Shown here: one piece after another, positions 38,001 through 46,449 of the stretch | Position numbering within the stretch: the first letter of the stretch is position 1 | Layout: the number at the start of each line of letters is the position of its first letter | Origin: Hyphomicrobium_A sp044507625 | GTDB lineage: Bacteria; Pseudomonadota; Alphaproteobacteria; Rhizobiales; Hyphomicrobiaceae | Assembly (NCBI GenBank): GCA_044507625.1 | Contig: JBIQJE010000013.1 | Span: forward strand, 43,539-107,538 | DNA: 64,000 nucleotides | Direction of reading: 5' to 3' | Program-made: the position numbers and the translations under genes | The notes under the pieces: generated by a model | The model's database searches: none | What the model was told of the DNA's origin: nothing | The model's input: only the letters and a program-made list of their open reading frames with translations

Positions 38001-38842
38001 TTCGCGAGCGCGAGCGCATGCCGAACCGCCGCAAGAGCTACACCCAGAAAGCCACGGTCGGCGGCCACAAGGTGTATCTCCACACCGGCGAATACGAAGA
38101 TGGCCGCCTCGGCGAGATCTTCATCGACATGCACAAGGAAGGTGCCGCCTTCCGCTCGCTGATGAACAACTTCGCCATCGCGATCTCGCTCGGCCTGCAA
38201 TACGGCGTGCCGCTCGAGGAGTTCGTCGAGGCCTTCACCTTCACGCGCTTCGAGCCGGCGGGCCTCGTCACCGGTAACGAGACGATCAAGAACGCCACCT
38301 CGGTGCTGGACTACATCTTCCGCGAGCTCGCCGTTTCCTACCTCGGCCGTCACGATCTGGCGCACGTCGACCCGCGGGAGATCGTCGGCGAGACGGGCCT
38401 CGGCTCCTCCGACGAGGAAACCGACGAGACGCTGGCGATGGAGCTGCCCGACAGCGTGTCCCGCGTCGTCTCCAAGGGCTTTACGCGCGGCAACCTGCGG
38501 CTCGCCACCTCCGGCGGGCGCGGCCACGGCGAAGGGGCGGGCCACGAAGTGACCGATGTCGTCGCCAGCAGCGGCTATCCCGCGGTCGAGACCGACACCG
38601 CGCTCTATCCCATGAGCGATGGCGCGACCGCGCTGAAGGCCGACACCTCCGTCATGTATTCACGCAGGACCGTGACGCGCGCCGAAGTTTCGGTGAAGTC
38701 GCGCGACGCCGATCTGAGGGCCGAGGCACGCATCCGCGGCTATGAGGGCGAAGCCTGCCGCGAGTGCGGAAACTTCACCCTGGTGCGCAACGGCACCTGC
38801 CTCAAGTGCGACACCTGCGGCGGCACGAGCGGCTGCAGCTGA
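35081..38842 (+). CDS. nrdJ: Vitamin B12-dependent ribonucleotide reductase (class II)
   Basis: NrdJ makes deoxyribonucleotides using adenosylcobalamin, with or without oxygen. The 1,253-residue product is normal for the long alphaproteobacterial form. Landmarks include PNSPQWFNTGLHWAYGIDG, GSGTGSNFSKLRG, NPCSEYMFLDD, the catalytic-region NLASVNLMMF and ATVIAPTGTIGLVMDCDTTG. The C-terminus ends in a Cys-rich motif (CRECGNFTLV then CLKCDTCGG), presumably for rereduction and zinc binding. The ATG at 35081 has GGGGGA upstream. A long leader precedes it, and NrdR is encoded about 12 kb away. Confidence 0.97.
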   Translation: MKITRRFTTAGTSPYDLIEFRRATSEIKNPDGSIVFRLEGFMVPAQWSQVAADILAQKYFRKAGVARALKKVEETQIPPWAWRSVPDEKALAQLPKEERYGGEADARQVFDRLAGTWTYWGLKGGYFTTEEDARAFFDEMRYMLAMQMAAPNSPQWFNTGLHWAYGIDGPGQGHMYVDHETGELTLSASAYEHPQPHACFIQSIEDDLVNENGIMDLWVREARLFKYGSGTGSNFSKLRGANEKLSGGGKSSGLMSFLKIGDRAAGAIKSGGTTRRAAKMVVVDVDHPDIEEYINWKVKEEQKVAALVTGSKICQKRLQAVLKACVNCDADGDACFDPAKNPALKRAIREARRDEVPMNYVHRVIQFARQGYTSIDFATYDTDWDSEAYLTVSGQNSNNSVRVTDDFLRRVEEDGDWELTRRLNGKPHKVLKARDLWEQIGHAAWASADPGIQFHTTINDWHTCPQSGPIRASNPCSEYMFLDDTACNLASVNLMMFRQKDGSFNVDGFEHACRLWTVVLEISVLMAQFPSRQIAELSYRYRTLGLGFANIGGLLMASGIGYDSAEGRAICGAISAVMTGVAYATSAEMARELGPFAGYHDNAADMLRVIRNHRRAAYGHRDGYESLATFPVPLDHDACPEVSLIEAAKRAWDRALSLGKSHGFRNAQATVIAPTGTIGLVMDCDTTGIEPDFALVKFKKLAGGGYFKIINRAVPEALRTLGYRESEIAEIEAYAVGHGSLAQAPAINPSTLRAKGFDDEALAKVEASLESAFDIKFVFNKWTLGEAFIVETLKIDAAKVQDPAFDLLTALGFSKKEIEAANEHVCGAMTLEGAPHLKTEHLPIFDCANPCGRKGRRYLSVDSHIHMMAASQPFISGAISKTINMPNEATVEDCKAAYKLSWKLALKANALYRDGSKLSQPLNAQVLGDDIDEQEDAAEQMLADKPQLQRALAAAEKLAKRVAELETSLHAASVRERERMPNRRKSYTQKATVGGHKVYLHTGEYEDGRLGEIFIDMHKEGAAFRSLMNNFAIAISLGLQYGVPLEEFVEAFTFTRFEPAGLVTGNETIKNATSVLDYIFRELAVSYLGRHDLAHVDPREIVGETGLGSSDEETDETLAMELPDSVSRVVSKGFTRGNLRLATSGGRGHGEGAGHEVTDVVASSGYPAVETDTALYPMSDGATALKADTSVMYSRRTVTRAEVSVKSRDADLRAEARIRGYEGEACRECGNFTLVRNGTCLKCDTCGGTSGCS

Positions 38843-38898
38843 TCGCGATCCAGATTACCGGCGCCGCGCATCTGCGCGGCCGGCAGGCACTATTGTTC

Positions 38899-38928
38899 GA
38901 AGAGCGCGGGCTAAAGCCTGCGCTCTTC
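38899..38928 (+). terminator. Hairpin after nrdJ, possible terminator
   Basis: GAAGAGCGC and GCGCTCTTC pair perfectly, with an inner GGCT/AGCC extension after a G-U pair. It lies 57 bases past the nrdJ stop. The run after it (ACTGCATTTCG) is only weakly T-rich. Confidence 0.45.
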
Positions 38929-39085
38929 ACTGCATTTCGACGGACCAGATGTGAGCGCCGCGCCATTGCAGCGGCGGCACACAAGGATCCAGAAGCCACA
39001 GGCTGGGGATCAACGGGGGACGAGCGGTGCATCGACAGGGGAATCGCGGCACCATCCCGGCTGAGCATATTGCGCGGGACCTGCA

Positions 39086-39697
39086 ATGACTGACGACACG
39101 ACCCATCGGCTCGAAGCGCCTGCGAGCGTCTATCTCCTGGCGGAGCACCTCGACGCGGCGCTGGCCGCCGGCGAGGATCTCACGGGCGTGCTGTTCATCT
39201 GGTCGGGGCCGCTCCCGCGCGAGCCGGAAGGCATCGCCGAGCTGCGCGCTGGACAGCGCAACGCCATCGAGACCATCCGCACCTTCGAGCTGGCGCTGAT
39301 CTCCCGCGTGCTCAAGGGGCGTGAATGGGCGGCCGAGGTTGCCGAAAGCGAGGAACGCTTCGCCATGATGGCGCGGCTCTACCTTGCCGGCACCGCGGTG
39401 CTGCTCGACGCCGTTGCAGAATGCGCCGACGTCAGCGCCGCTGACTTCGACGCCGGCGACGGTCTCCTCGCCTACGTGCGCAGCCGGGGCATGATCGCGC
39501 CCGACGCACCCGTACTGCCGGATACCGCGCCGCTCGTCGCCGGCGAGGATTTCCTCGTGGCACGCCGCATTCCGCTCGGCGCCCTGCTCGATCTCGTTGC
39601 GCAGTTCCTCGACACGCTCGAAGCTGAGTATGACCTCTTCTTCAAGTATGACGACGGCGGGTCAGCCTTAGGCGTTCCCGCCGTCTATCTGCGCTGA
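39086..39697 (+). CDS. Hypothetical protein
   Basis: The 203-residue product has no motif I recognise. It is acidic and mostly helical in appearance, with no signal peptide or membrane segment, so it is probably cytoplasmic. It contains FELALISRVLKGREWAAEV and, near the end, LLDLVAQFLDTLEAEYDLFF. Codon use resembles its neighbours. It follows nrdJ by 243 bases and may be in the same transcript if the hairpin between them is weak. A function linked to nrdJ is only a guess. Confidence 0.75.
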   Translation: MTDDTTHRLEAPASVYLLAEHLDAALAAGEDLTGVLFIWSGPLPREPEGIAELRAGQRNAIETIRTFELALISRVLKGREWAAEVAESEERFAMMARLYLAGTAVLLDAVAECADVSAADFDAGDGLLAYVRSRGMIAPDAPVLPDTAPLVAGEDFLVARRIPLGALLDLVAQFLDTLEAEYDLFFKYDDGGSALGVPAVYLR

Positions 39698-39722
39698 GCT
39701 GGGATTTTCCGCTCCGCCGTCG

Positions 39723-41006
39723 CTACAGCGGTCGCAGATTGTCAGACATGAGCTGGCCGGCACTGCGACTGGGCGCATATTCGCGCTCGATCGAGTAGGC
39801 ATAGCGCGAACGGTGCTCGCGATAGCCGCGGCCGCCGCGCTCCTCATAGTAGTCCGCAGTCTGCCGGCGCGAGCGGCGGCGCTCTGACTTTCCAGACTTT
39901 GCCGACTTGGAGGACTTCTCCGCCTTATCGGAAGCGCGGCTCTCGGAAGACTTCTTCTTCCTCGCATCCGCCTTTCCGGCATCCCCCTTTTCAGCACCGT
40001 CATAGACGGCCGCAGCGAGCTTTGCCTTCGCCTTGTCCTTCTTCGTCACCGACGGCTTCTCCGCAGCGGCGGTGATCGAGGAAGTCTCCGTCACGGACGA
40101 GAGCACGACCGGGCCGTCGACGACGCGGTCCTCATCCCACTCCGTCTGGTTCGCGGCATGCTGTGCCCCGAGCGAGCGGGAAGCGGCAACCGTGGCGCGG
40201 CTCTGCGTGCGGAAGCCGCCGAATGCGAGCGGCGTTGACGGCGGCACGTAGGCGACCGTCGTCACGCGGCCCATCGCCTGCGGCGCTTCGGCAACGAGAA
40301 TGCTCCCCGAGCCGATGCTCTGACCGGAGAAGGCATTGGCGGTCGTCACCGGAGCGAAGGGCGACCCCGTCGTCGCCTTGAACGCGAGGACGACGGCCAT
40401 GCCGCGCTGCGCATCATCGAGGCTTGCGTATTGGCCGATGTCGCCGGCAACCGGATCGTACTCGCGGTTCTTCTTGTAGCGCGCCTCTTCCGGCTCCGGC
40501 GCCTTCACGACGCGCATCTTCAGCTTGGCGACGCCACGGCCGGCAAAGCCCAGTTTCTCTGCGGCGGCACGCGACAGATCGAGCGTGCGATTCCCCCAGT
40601 AGGGCCCTGCGTTGTTCACGCGCACGACGAGCGCGCGCTTGTTGTCTGGGTTCCAGACGAGCAGCGTCGTGCCGTCCGGGTAGATTGGGCTTGCGGTGTT
40701 GTCGGGACGGTCGGGATGGAAGCGTTCGCCCGACGAGGTGAGACCGCACGGATTGAAGCGGTCCTTCTTGCAATCATCGTAGTGCGAGGCGACGACGGCC
40801 TGCTCTACGCCAACGAGTGCTTCGGTCTCCGCGATCGTCTTCACGCGGTGGCACTTCTTCACGAAGCAGTAGGTCTTCCCCGGCGTCTTCGCCTCAGCGG
40901 GCGAACTGACGGCTGCCGGAATGGCCACCGCGGCGATCGCCAGTGCGACCGGGGCGATGCACACCAGGCGAACGCGCTTCGCCCAGGTGGATGTGCTCCA
41001 CGCCAT
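39723..41006 (-). CDS. RlpA-like double-psi beta-barrel protein
   Basis: RlpA-type proteins bind or cleave denuded glycan strands in the periplasm. The 427-residue product has a signal segment (LVCIAPVALAIAAVAIPA, ending near EAK), then the barrel domain: VVASHYDDCKKDRFN, LTSSGERFHPDRPDN, VRVNNAGPYWGNRTLDLSRAAAE in overlapping order. Compared with active RlpA, the DRGPF and TAAH motifs are changed to NAGPY and TASPI, so glycan cleavage may be lost. A long Ser-, Lys- and Ala-rich tail follows, with the C-terminus rich in Arg and Tyr. It is likely envelope-associated. Confidence 0.75.
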   Translation of the reverse strand: MAWSTSTWAKRVRLVCIAPVALAIAAVAIPAAVSSPAEAKTPGKTYCFVKKCHRVKTIAETEALVGVEQAVVASHYDDCKKDRFNPCGLTSSGERFHPDRPDNTASPIYPDGTTLLVWNPDNKRALVVRVNNAGPYWGNRTLDLSRAAAEKLGFAGRGVAKLKMRVVKAPEPEEARYKKNREYDPVAGDIGQYASLDDAQRGMAVVLAFKATTGSPFAPVTTANAFSGQSIGSGSILVAEAPQAMGRVTTVAYVPPSTPLAFGGFRTQSRATVAASRSLGAQHAANQTEWDEDRVVDGPVVLSSVTETSSITAAAEKPSVTKKDKAKAKLAAAVYDGAEKGDAGKADARKKKSSESRASDKAEKSSKSAKSGKSERRRSRRQTADYYEERGGRGYREHRSRYAYSIEREYAPSRSAGQLMSDNLRPL

Positions 41007-41174
41007 TTGCAGAACTCCGTAATTGTTTCGTAATCAGCGACCGCGAGAACAGGGTGCAGAACAGGAGTTCCGCAACCACACCCCCCGGAGCGGTTTGCAG
41101 GAAGCAGCAGGAAGCGGAGATAAAGCGGCGAATCACTGCGTAATGCAGCCGCTGCGACGCATCGCCGCTAAGAT

Positions 41175-41918
41175 TCAGATTAATCCACGGGCGCTGAGCA
41201 CCTGCAGCAACGTCTCCCGCGCCCGTTCCAGCATCGCTGAATCTGTTGAACGCAGAACGAGTTGCGTGGAAACGCGCCCATCCGCGAAGGACGGATAGCT
41301 GCCCATTGCAACATCAGGAAATGTTTTTTGATGCGTGGCGAACACGTCAGCAACATCGCCTTCAGGGCGGTAGAGCTGGATCGTGGCGGTAAGCATTTTG
41401 GCGCCCGTGCGCAATTTCGCGCTGACATCATCGAGCATCACTTGCATCACATCGGGCACGCCCGCGAGCACGATGACGTTGTCGATCATGAAGCCCGGCG
41501 CAACCGAAACGGCGTTGGTGATCAGCGTTGAGCCATGCGGAATGCGCGCCATGCGCATGCGTGCCGGCGTCGGTGTAACACCCCTGCGCGCGAAGTATGC
41601 TTCCAGCAGCGCAACCGCGCGCGGATCGTGATCGATGCTGACTCCCAAGGCCTTCGCAACCGCATCGGCGGTGATGTCGTCGTGGGTGGGACCGATGCCG
41701 CCCGTCGTGATGAGATAGGTGTGCGTTGCGCGCAGCGCGTTCACCGCAGCGACGATCGCATCCTCATCGTCGGCGACGACACGGACCTCGAGAAGGCGGA
41801 TGCCGATGCGGGTGAGATGCGCGGCGATATAATTTATGTTTCGATCGGGCGTGCGGCCGGACAGGATCTCATCGCCTATCACCAGCAACGCCGCCGTGAC
41901 GATATCCTCTCCGCCCAA
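41175..41918 (-). CDS. CinA-like molybdopterin-binding domain protein
   Basis: The 247-residue product matches the N-terminal (COG1058) half of CinA: AALLVIGDEILSGRTPDRN, TTGGIGPTHDDITADAVAKA and VSVAPGFMIDNVIVLAGVP. In related proteins this domain hydrolyses nicotinamide-nucleotide by-products. The C-terminal deamidase half of CinA is absent. The start is taken as a TTG at 41918, with GGAG five bases upstream; no ATG fits. It is transcribed away from sfsA. Confidence 0.85.
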   Translation of the reverse strand: MGGEDIVTAALLVIGDEILSGRTPDRNINYIAAHLTRIGIRLLEVRVVADDEDAIVAAVNALRATHTYLITTGGIGPTHDDITADAVAKALGVSIDHDPRAVALLEAYFARRGVTPTPARMRMARIPHGSTLITNAVSVAPGFMIDNVIVLAGVPDVMQVMLDDVSAKLRTGAKMLTATIQLYRPEGDVADVFATHQKTFPDVAMGSYPSFADGRVSTQLVLRSTDSAMLERARETLLQVLSARGLI

Positions 41919-41972
41919 TGCTTCTCTCCGCCGGTATGGGAAGCCTCATCCATAGCATCTTAGGCTTAGTCC

Positions 41973-42689
41973 ATGCGATTCTCCTCCCCCCTCGTCCGCG
42001 CGCGCCTCGAACGGCGCTATAAGCGCTTCCTCGCCGATGTCATCCTCGACAGCGGCGCGCACGCGACCGTCGCGTGCCCGAATACCGGCTCGCTGCTCGG
42101 CCTGCAGGCGCCCGGGTCGGTCGTGTGGCTGTCCCGCAGCGAAGTGGCGACCCGCAAGTTTCCCCACACCTGGGAGATGATCGAGAACGATCTCGGCAAC
42201 GGCCCGACGCTCGTCGGCATCAACCCGATGTTTCCGAACCGCCTCGTCGCCGAAGCCCTCGCCAATGACGCCATCGGCGAGCTGACGGGATATGAGACCG
42301 TGCGCCCCGAGGTGCGGTACGGCAGTGAAAAGAGCCGCATCGATTTCCTGCTCGCGGATGCCGCCAAGGGCGTCTGCTACGTCGAGATCAAGAATGTGCA
42401 CTTGATGCGCAACTCCGGTCACGCCGAGTTCCCCGATTGCACCACCGCCCGCGGCGCCAAGCACCTGCGCGAGCTCAGCGCGATGGTGGCACAGGGCCAC
42501 CGCGCCGTGATGCTCTACCTCATCCAGCGCCAGGACGCGGAGCAGTTCTCCATCTGCGACGACTTCGATCCCGCCTACGCGGAGGCTTTCCATGCCGCCC
42601 GCAAGGCCGGTGTCGAGACCCTGGCCTACCGCTGCCGCCTCAGCACCGAGGAAATCGTCATCGACCGGAGCGTGCCCATTGTCGGCTAG
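41973..42689 (+). CDS. sfsA: DNA/RNA nuclease SfsA
   Basis: SfsA is a nuclease-fold protein, first named as a sugar fermentation stimulation protein. The 238-residue product has FLADVILDSGAHATVACPNTG in its N-terminal OB-like part. The nuclease core is present as ESRIDF-like KSRIDFLL and CYVEIKNVHLM, with FPDCTTARGAKHL after it. Length is normal. It is divergent from the CinA-like gene with a 54-base gap that must hold both promoters. Confidence 0.95.
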   Translation: MRFSSPLVRARLERRYKRFLADVILDSGAHATVACPNTGSLLGLQAPGSVVWLSRSEVATRKFPHTWEMIENDLGNGPTLVGINPMFPNRLVAEALANDAIGELTGYETVRPEVRYGSEKSRIDFLLADAAKGVCYVEIKNVHLMRNSGHAEFPDCTTARGAKHLRELSAMVAQGHRAVMLYLIQRQDAEQFSICDDFDPAYAEAFHAARKAGVETLAYRCRLSTEEIVIDRSVPIVG

Positions 42690-42863
42690 CACCCGCCCCC
42701 AAAAAAACGCCGCGCCAGGCTGCGCCGACACCAAATCCTTCAGCACAAGTCCCGTTGTGATAAGCTGCCTCTGTAACACCGGGCGCGGCGCAGCGAATAT
42801 AGGACGGAGCCCCTGACCCCTGAGGCTTCGGACGATGACTGGGACCCCGAAAGGTGGTGGCCT

Positions 42864-43376
42864 ATGCTCACGCGCCGCGCGTTCACGCTCACCAGTTTCG
42901 CCGTCGCCGCGGCGGGCTGGCCTATCGCAAGCCCACGCGCCGACGAGGAAGCCGTGTCCATCTCCAAACCAAAATCCGAATACGAGATCGAGCACACTCC
43001 CGAAGAGTGGCACCGGATCCTGACACCGGAGCAATTCAATGTGCTGCGCGAGCACGGCACCGAGCGTGCGGGCAGCAGCCCGCTCGACAAGAACTATGCC
43101 GCCGGCACCTACGTCTGCGCCGGCTGTGAGCTGCCGTTGTTTTCATCCGAGACGAAGTTCAACAGCGGCACGGGCTGGCCGAGCTTCTATCGCCCGCTGC
43201 CGAACGCCGTCGGCGACAGCACCGACAAAAGCTACTTCATGACCCGCACGGAAATCCATTGCCGCCGCTGCGGCGGACACCTCGGCCACGTCTTCAAGGA
43301 CGGTCCGCCCCCAACCGGCCTGCGCTTTTGCATGAACGGGGTTGCGCTGAAGTTCGTCCCCGCCGGCACCGGCTAG
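42864..43376 (+). CDS. msrB: Exported peptide-methionine (R)-S-oxide reductase
   Basis: MsrB repairs oxidised methionine in proteins. The 170-residue product starts with a twin-arginine-type signal (TRRAFTLTSFAVAAAGW), so it should act in the periplasm. The zinc site is formed by CAGC and CRRCGGHLGH, and the catalytic cysteine lies in RFCMNGVAL (about Cys156). A good ribosome-binding site (AAGGTGG) precedes the ATG. The usual cytoplasmic MsrB lacks this signal. It is followed 22 bases later by a DUF1232 gene. Confidence 0.92.
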   Translation: MLTRRAFTLTSFAVAAAGWPIASPRADEEAVSISKPKSEYEIEHTPEEWHRILTPEQFNVLREHGTERAGSSPLDKNYAAGTYVCAGCELPLFSSETKFNSGTGWPSFYRPLPNAVGDSTDKSYFMTRTEIHCRRCGGHLGHVFKDGPPPTGLRFCMNGVALKFVPAGTG

Positions 43377-43398
43377 CCGCGCGAATGGGAGCAGCGCC

Positions 43399-43818
43399 TT
43401 GATGCCATCTTTTGAGACCGATGGCTCGCTGATCGCGCGCATGCGCCGCTGGGCCAAGGCTATCAAGCGCGACGTGCATGCGCTCTATCTTTCGGCGCGC
43501 GATCCGCGCGTGCCCTGGTACGCAAAGGCGGTCGCGCTCGCCGTGGCCGCCTATGCGTTGTCCCCCATCGACCTCATCCCCGACTTCATCCCCATCCTCG
43601 GCTACCTCGACGACATCATTCTCGTGCCCCTAGGCATTCTTCTCGCGGTGCGCCTCATCCCGCCGGAAATTCTCTCCGAGCACCGCGCAACAGCCCTCGA
43701 CGCGCCGCTCCAGAAAAGCAAAGGCGCTGCCATCGTCATCGTCGCGGTCTGGATCGGGTTGTCGCTCGTCCTCGCGGCTCTCGCCCTGCGCTATCTGGGT
43801 CGCGGTCCGATAAGCTGA
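43399..43818 (+). CDS. YkvA family (DUF1232) membrane protein
   Basis: The 139-residue product has the DUF1232 core: RDPRVPWYAKAVALAVAAYAL, then SPIDLIPDFIPILGYLDD, with a membrane segment around each side. A final hydrophobic segment (AIVIVAVWIGLSLVLAALA) lies near the C-terminus. The family has no established function. It follows msrB by 22 bases on the same strand, probably as one operon, but no functional link is known. Confidence 0.9.
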   Translation: MMPSFETDGSLIARMRRWAKAIKRDVHALYLSARDPRVPWYAKAVALAVAAYALSPIDLIPDFIPILGYLDDIILVPLGILLAVRLIPPEILSEHRATALDAPLQKSKGAAIVIVAVWIGLSLVLAALALRYLGRGPIS

Positions 43819-43840
43819 AGACCATCAGATAAGCCGCCAC

Positions 43841-43872
43841 AAAAAAGAGGGGCATCCTGCGCCGGATGCCCC
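43841..43872 (-). terminator. Rho-independent terminator of the catalase-like gene
   Basis: A 9-bp perfect stem (GGGGCATCC with its complement) is followed on the minus strand by TCTTTTTT. It lies just after the catalase-like stop and may also act on the converging DUF1232 transcript. Confidence 0.85.
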
Positions 43873-43879
43873 GCTGCTC

Positions 43880-44848
43880 TCAGTCGCCGGCGCGCCGCCC
43901 GGACGACACCGCATAGCTCTCGGTGCGCATCGGCAGGATCTTGTCGTTGGGCGACGGCTCTATGCCATCCGCCACCTGGTTCGGATCGAATATTCCCCCG
44001 TCGCACGTTACCGCCGGTTCGAGACCCGTGATCGAGATCGTTCCGACCTTTACGCTCTTTCGGTCCGCGGGCCATTCGGCGGTCGGGTCGTCGTCCTGAT
44101 CGCCCGGCTGGCCCAGCACCGCATAAAGATCATAGGCGACGGGTCCCTTCGCGAAACGCTGCTCGAGATCCTGATTGTAGAAATCGGCGCCCTTCGCCTT
44201 CGCAGCTTCATCGTCGAGCCCGACGTAGCCGCCGACCGGCTCGGCGCGCCACTTCACCGCCTGTCGTTCCCCCTTCGCATTCGTCAGATAGAATGTGTGC
44301 ACGCCGAAATAGTCGGCGGTGGCGTAGCTGGCGGGCGTCTGGCGTGCCAGGAGCCATTTCTTCTGACGCGTGGATTCCGGATTGGCCGCGAAATACGCAT
44401 CGATCTTCGCTTTGTCCTTGCTGCCGACCGCGGTCAGAAGCTCGAGGAACTGATCGGGATTCTTGGCGACGAAAACCGGCGCCGTGATCATCAGAAGATC
44501 GCTGTTGCTGCCGTCGGGCAGCTGGAAGTGGAGTGCGATGCCCCGGACATTGTCCTTTTGATTGTCCGGCGCAGCGAGATTGCCGCCGCCGAGCGAATAG
44601 CGCCCAACGAGAGGCACCTTGGCGGAAAATTGCGGTGCCTTGCTCAAGGCTGCCGCTTCGGCGGTCGGTGTAAACTCGCCTTTGACACAGATGCCCTTTG
44701 CGTGCGAAGCGCGCGCCTTCGCATGCTTTCCGAATATTTTGTTCAGCGCGTCGACGAGCTGCTCGCCCGTGGCCGGCTCGGCGTAGACCGGCGTGCCCAA
44801 TAGCCCGAGCGCTACCGATCCGGCACCTAGTGCACGAAAAATTCCCAT
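43880..44848 (-). CDS. Exported catalase-related peroxidase
   Basis: The roughly 322-residue product is a short haem catalase-family protein like SrpA. It starts with a signal peptide (GIFRALGAGSVALGLLGTPVYAEP), so it acts in the periplasm. Features include HAKGICVKGEF with the distal-side His, PLVGRYSLGGG, VRGIALHFQLPDG and YFGVHTFYLTNAKG. The ATG at 44848 has GGAG six bases upstream; an ATG at 44860 is also possible. Such proteins are usually peroxidases with little catalase activity. It ends at a good terminator and is close to the exported MsrB gene on the other strand. Confidence 0.88.
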   Translation of the reverse strand: MGIFRALGAGSVALGLLGTPVYAEPATGEQLVDALNKIFGKHAKARASHAKGICVKGEFTPTAEAAALSKAPQFSAKVPLVGRYSLGGGNLAAPDNQKDNVRGIALHFQLPDGSNSDLLMITAPVFVAKNPDQFLELLTAVGSKDKAKIDAYFAANPESTRQKKWLLARQTPASYATADYFGVHTFYLTNAKGERQAVKWRAEPVGGYVGLDDEAAKAKGADFYNQDLEQRFAKGPVAYDLYAVLGQPGDQDDDPTAEWPADRKSVKVGTISITGLEPAVTCDGGIFDPNQVADGIEPSPNDKILPMRTESYAVSSGRRAGD

Positions 44849-44968
44849 TGATGGCTCCATCGTTCGGCGGCGCCCCAGCGCCCCTCCCCTTGATGTGAGC
44901 TATTCGCAACGGCTGGCCTGTTCGTGACAGCGTCGCCGCGACGCTCACGCCGAAAGGCTACGATGGCG

Positions 44969-46392
44969 TCATTGGTCCGGGTAGTAACATCCGTGTAACC
45001 CGAACGGAATCGCATGCGGACATTCCGCGCGGGCAATATCGGAAAGCGATATTGCATCGAGAAGCAGCAGAAATGACATCCCGCGGTGCGCATCGAGCAC
45101 CACCGATAGGAGAACGCCATCGCCCTCCTCTGTTGCACCGGGACGGGCAATGAACACGGGCTCACCGGGGAAGCACCCACCGGCCGACCACATGCGCTGA
45201 TGGCCGCTTTCGACATCCACCCGCACGATGCTGTCGAGGAATAGTCCGTCAGGCCGCCGCCCGTTACCCCATACATAGCGATAGGGGCGTCCCGCACCGC
45301 GCCCATAGTCGATGCGCGGCAACTCCAGCATGCCGTCGCTGAGCATCGTCATGCGCACCTGACCATCGTCAGCGAGTGGCACCGTGAAGCGCGTTGGCCG
45401 GCCGGTTGCCGAAACCGGCTCACCCGCCCGCAGGCGTGACAGATAGAGCTGATCGATGATGCTCGCGTCGTCATAGACGGCGACATCTATGAGGAGATCC
45501 TCGCCCGCCTCATAGGCGTTGATGTGATGGAAAGCGAAAGCCGCCTCGGTCGCACGCGAAGCGACATGCCGGCCCGTATCCTTTTCGAACACGTGGAACC
45601 GCAGCCCGCGCTCCGGCAGCCAGCGATAGTTGCGAATGAACGGCGACAGATTGAGCATCATCCGCAGCGGATCGACGACGAGCGGAAATTCCGTCAGTAC
45701 CAGATGGTGCTCCGTCATCGCGAACGAGTGCATGTAGGCCGGCTTGTCGACGTCCATCGTAGCAACGACGCGTTGCGGAGATCCATCGTCGGGGTAGCGA
45801 ACAGCCGATACTGCGAGCGGCGCGCAAATTCGACCACATAACTAAAGCGGCAGCCGCGCTGCGCATCGTGATGCGGATGGGCGATGGAAACCATGCCGCC
45901 CACTTCCTTCGCCATCGGATAGTGTCCGCGCGCGGCAAGCGTCGTCGGATCGAAGCGTACCGGCAGCAGCGTCTCGGTGAGCGCCACCGGCTCACCGCCG
46001 AACGTCTCGACGTTGACGTTGCCGTTGTCCGTGAAATGCGGCGAGAACACCGCTGCGACGCGCTGGAAAAGCGTGCGGCAGGGGTCGGTCGCGAATCCGC
46101 CGTCCGCGAGCGATCCCTTTTCCATCGACCGGGTGTACGTGTCGGAGCGCAGGAAGCGGTTGCGATAGGACACCGCGCCGTCGGCGAAACTGAAGCGATG
46201 CAGCATGGCGAGCCCGTCGAACCAATGGTTCACGCTATTGCCGCCGATGTCGAATTTCGCGGGCCCCGTGCGCAGCAATGTCCCCCTCAGCCAGGTAGGA
46301 AATTCGCCCTGCACCTCCAACGACGCCGCATCGACCTCGCTATCGAGCCCGGCAAAGCCGCAAGCGTATGTTGTCCTGTCAGAGCCACCCAT
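44969..46392 (-). pseudogene. Carotenoid oxygenase family protein, frameshifted
   Basis: Two adjacent frames make one carotenoid cleavage oxygenase (RPE65 family). The first (46392 to about 45793) has LRGTLLRTGPAKFDIGG, HWFDGLAMLHRFSF and the first iron His in IAHPHHDA. The second (from about 45793 to 44969) has YMHSFAMTE, FAFHHINAYE and, at the end, HGCYYPD. All four expected iron ligands are kept. A one-base shift near the G4 tract at 45791-45794 joins ATP of the first frame to DDGSPQRVV of the second. Because nothing else is damaged, this could be a recent mutation or a sequencing error. The start could also be a TTG at 46443. Confidence 0.8.
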
Positions 46393-46449
46393 CGAGCCAT
46401 CCTCGCAGGGAAACGCAAAGGAAGGCTCAATCCGTTCCTTCAATTCGAG

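Noticed and set aside
44969..46392. Programmed frameshifting in the carotenoid oxygenase gene.
   Set aside because: There is no slippery heptamer with a downstream structure, and the family is not known to use it; a plain indel is simpler.
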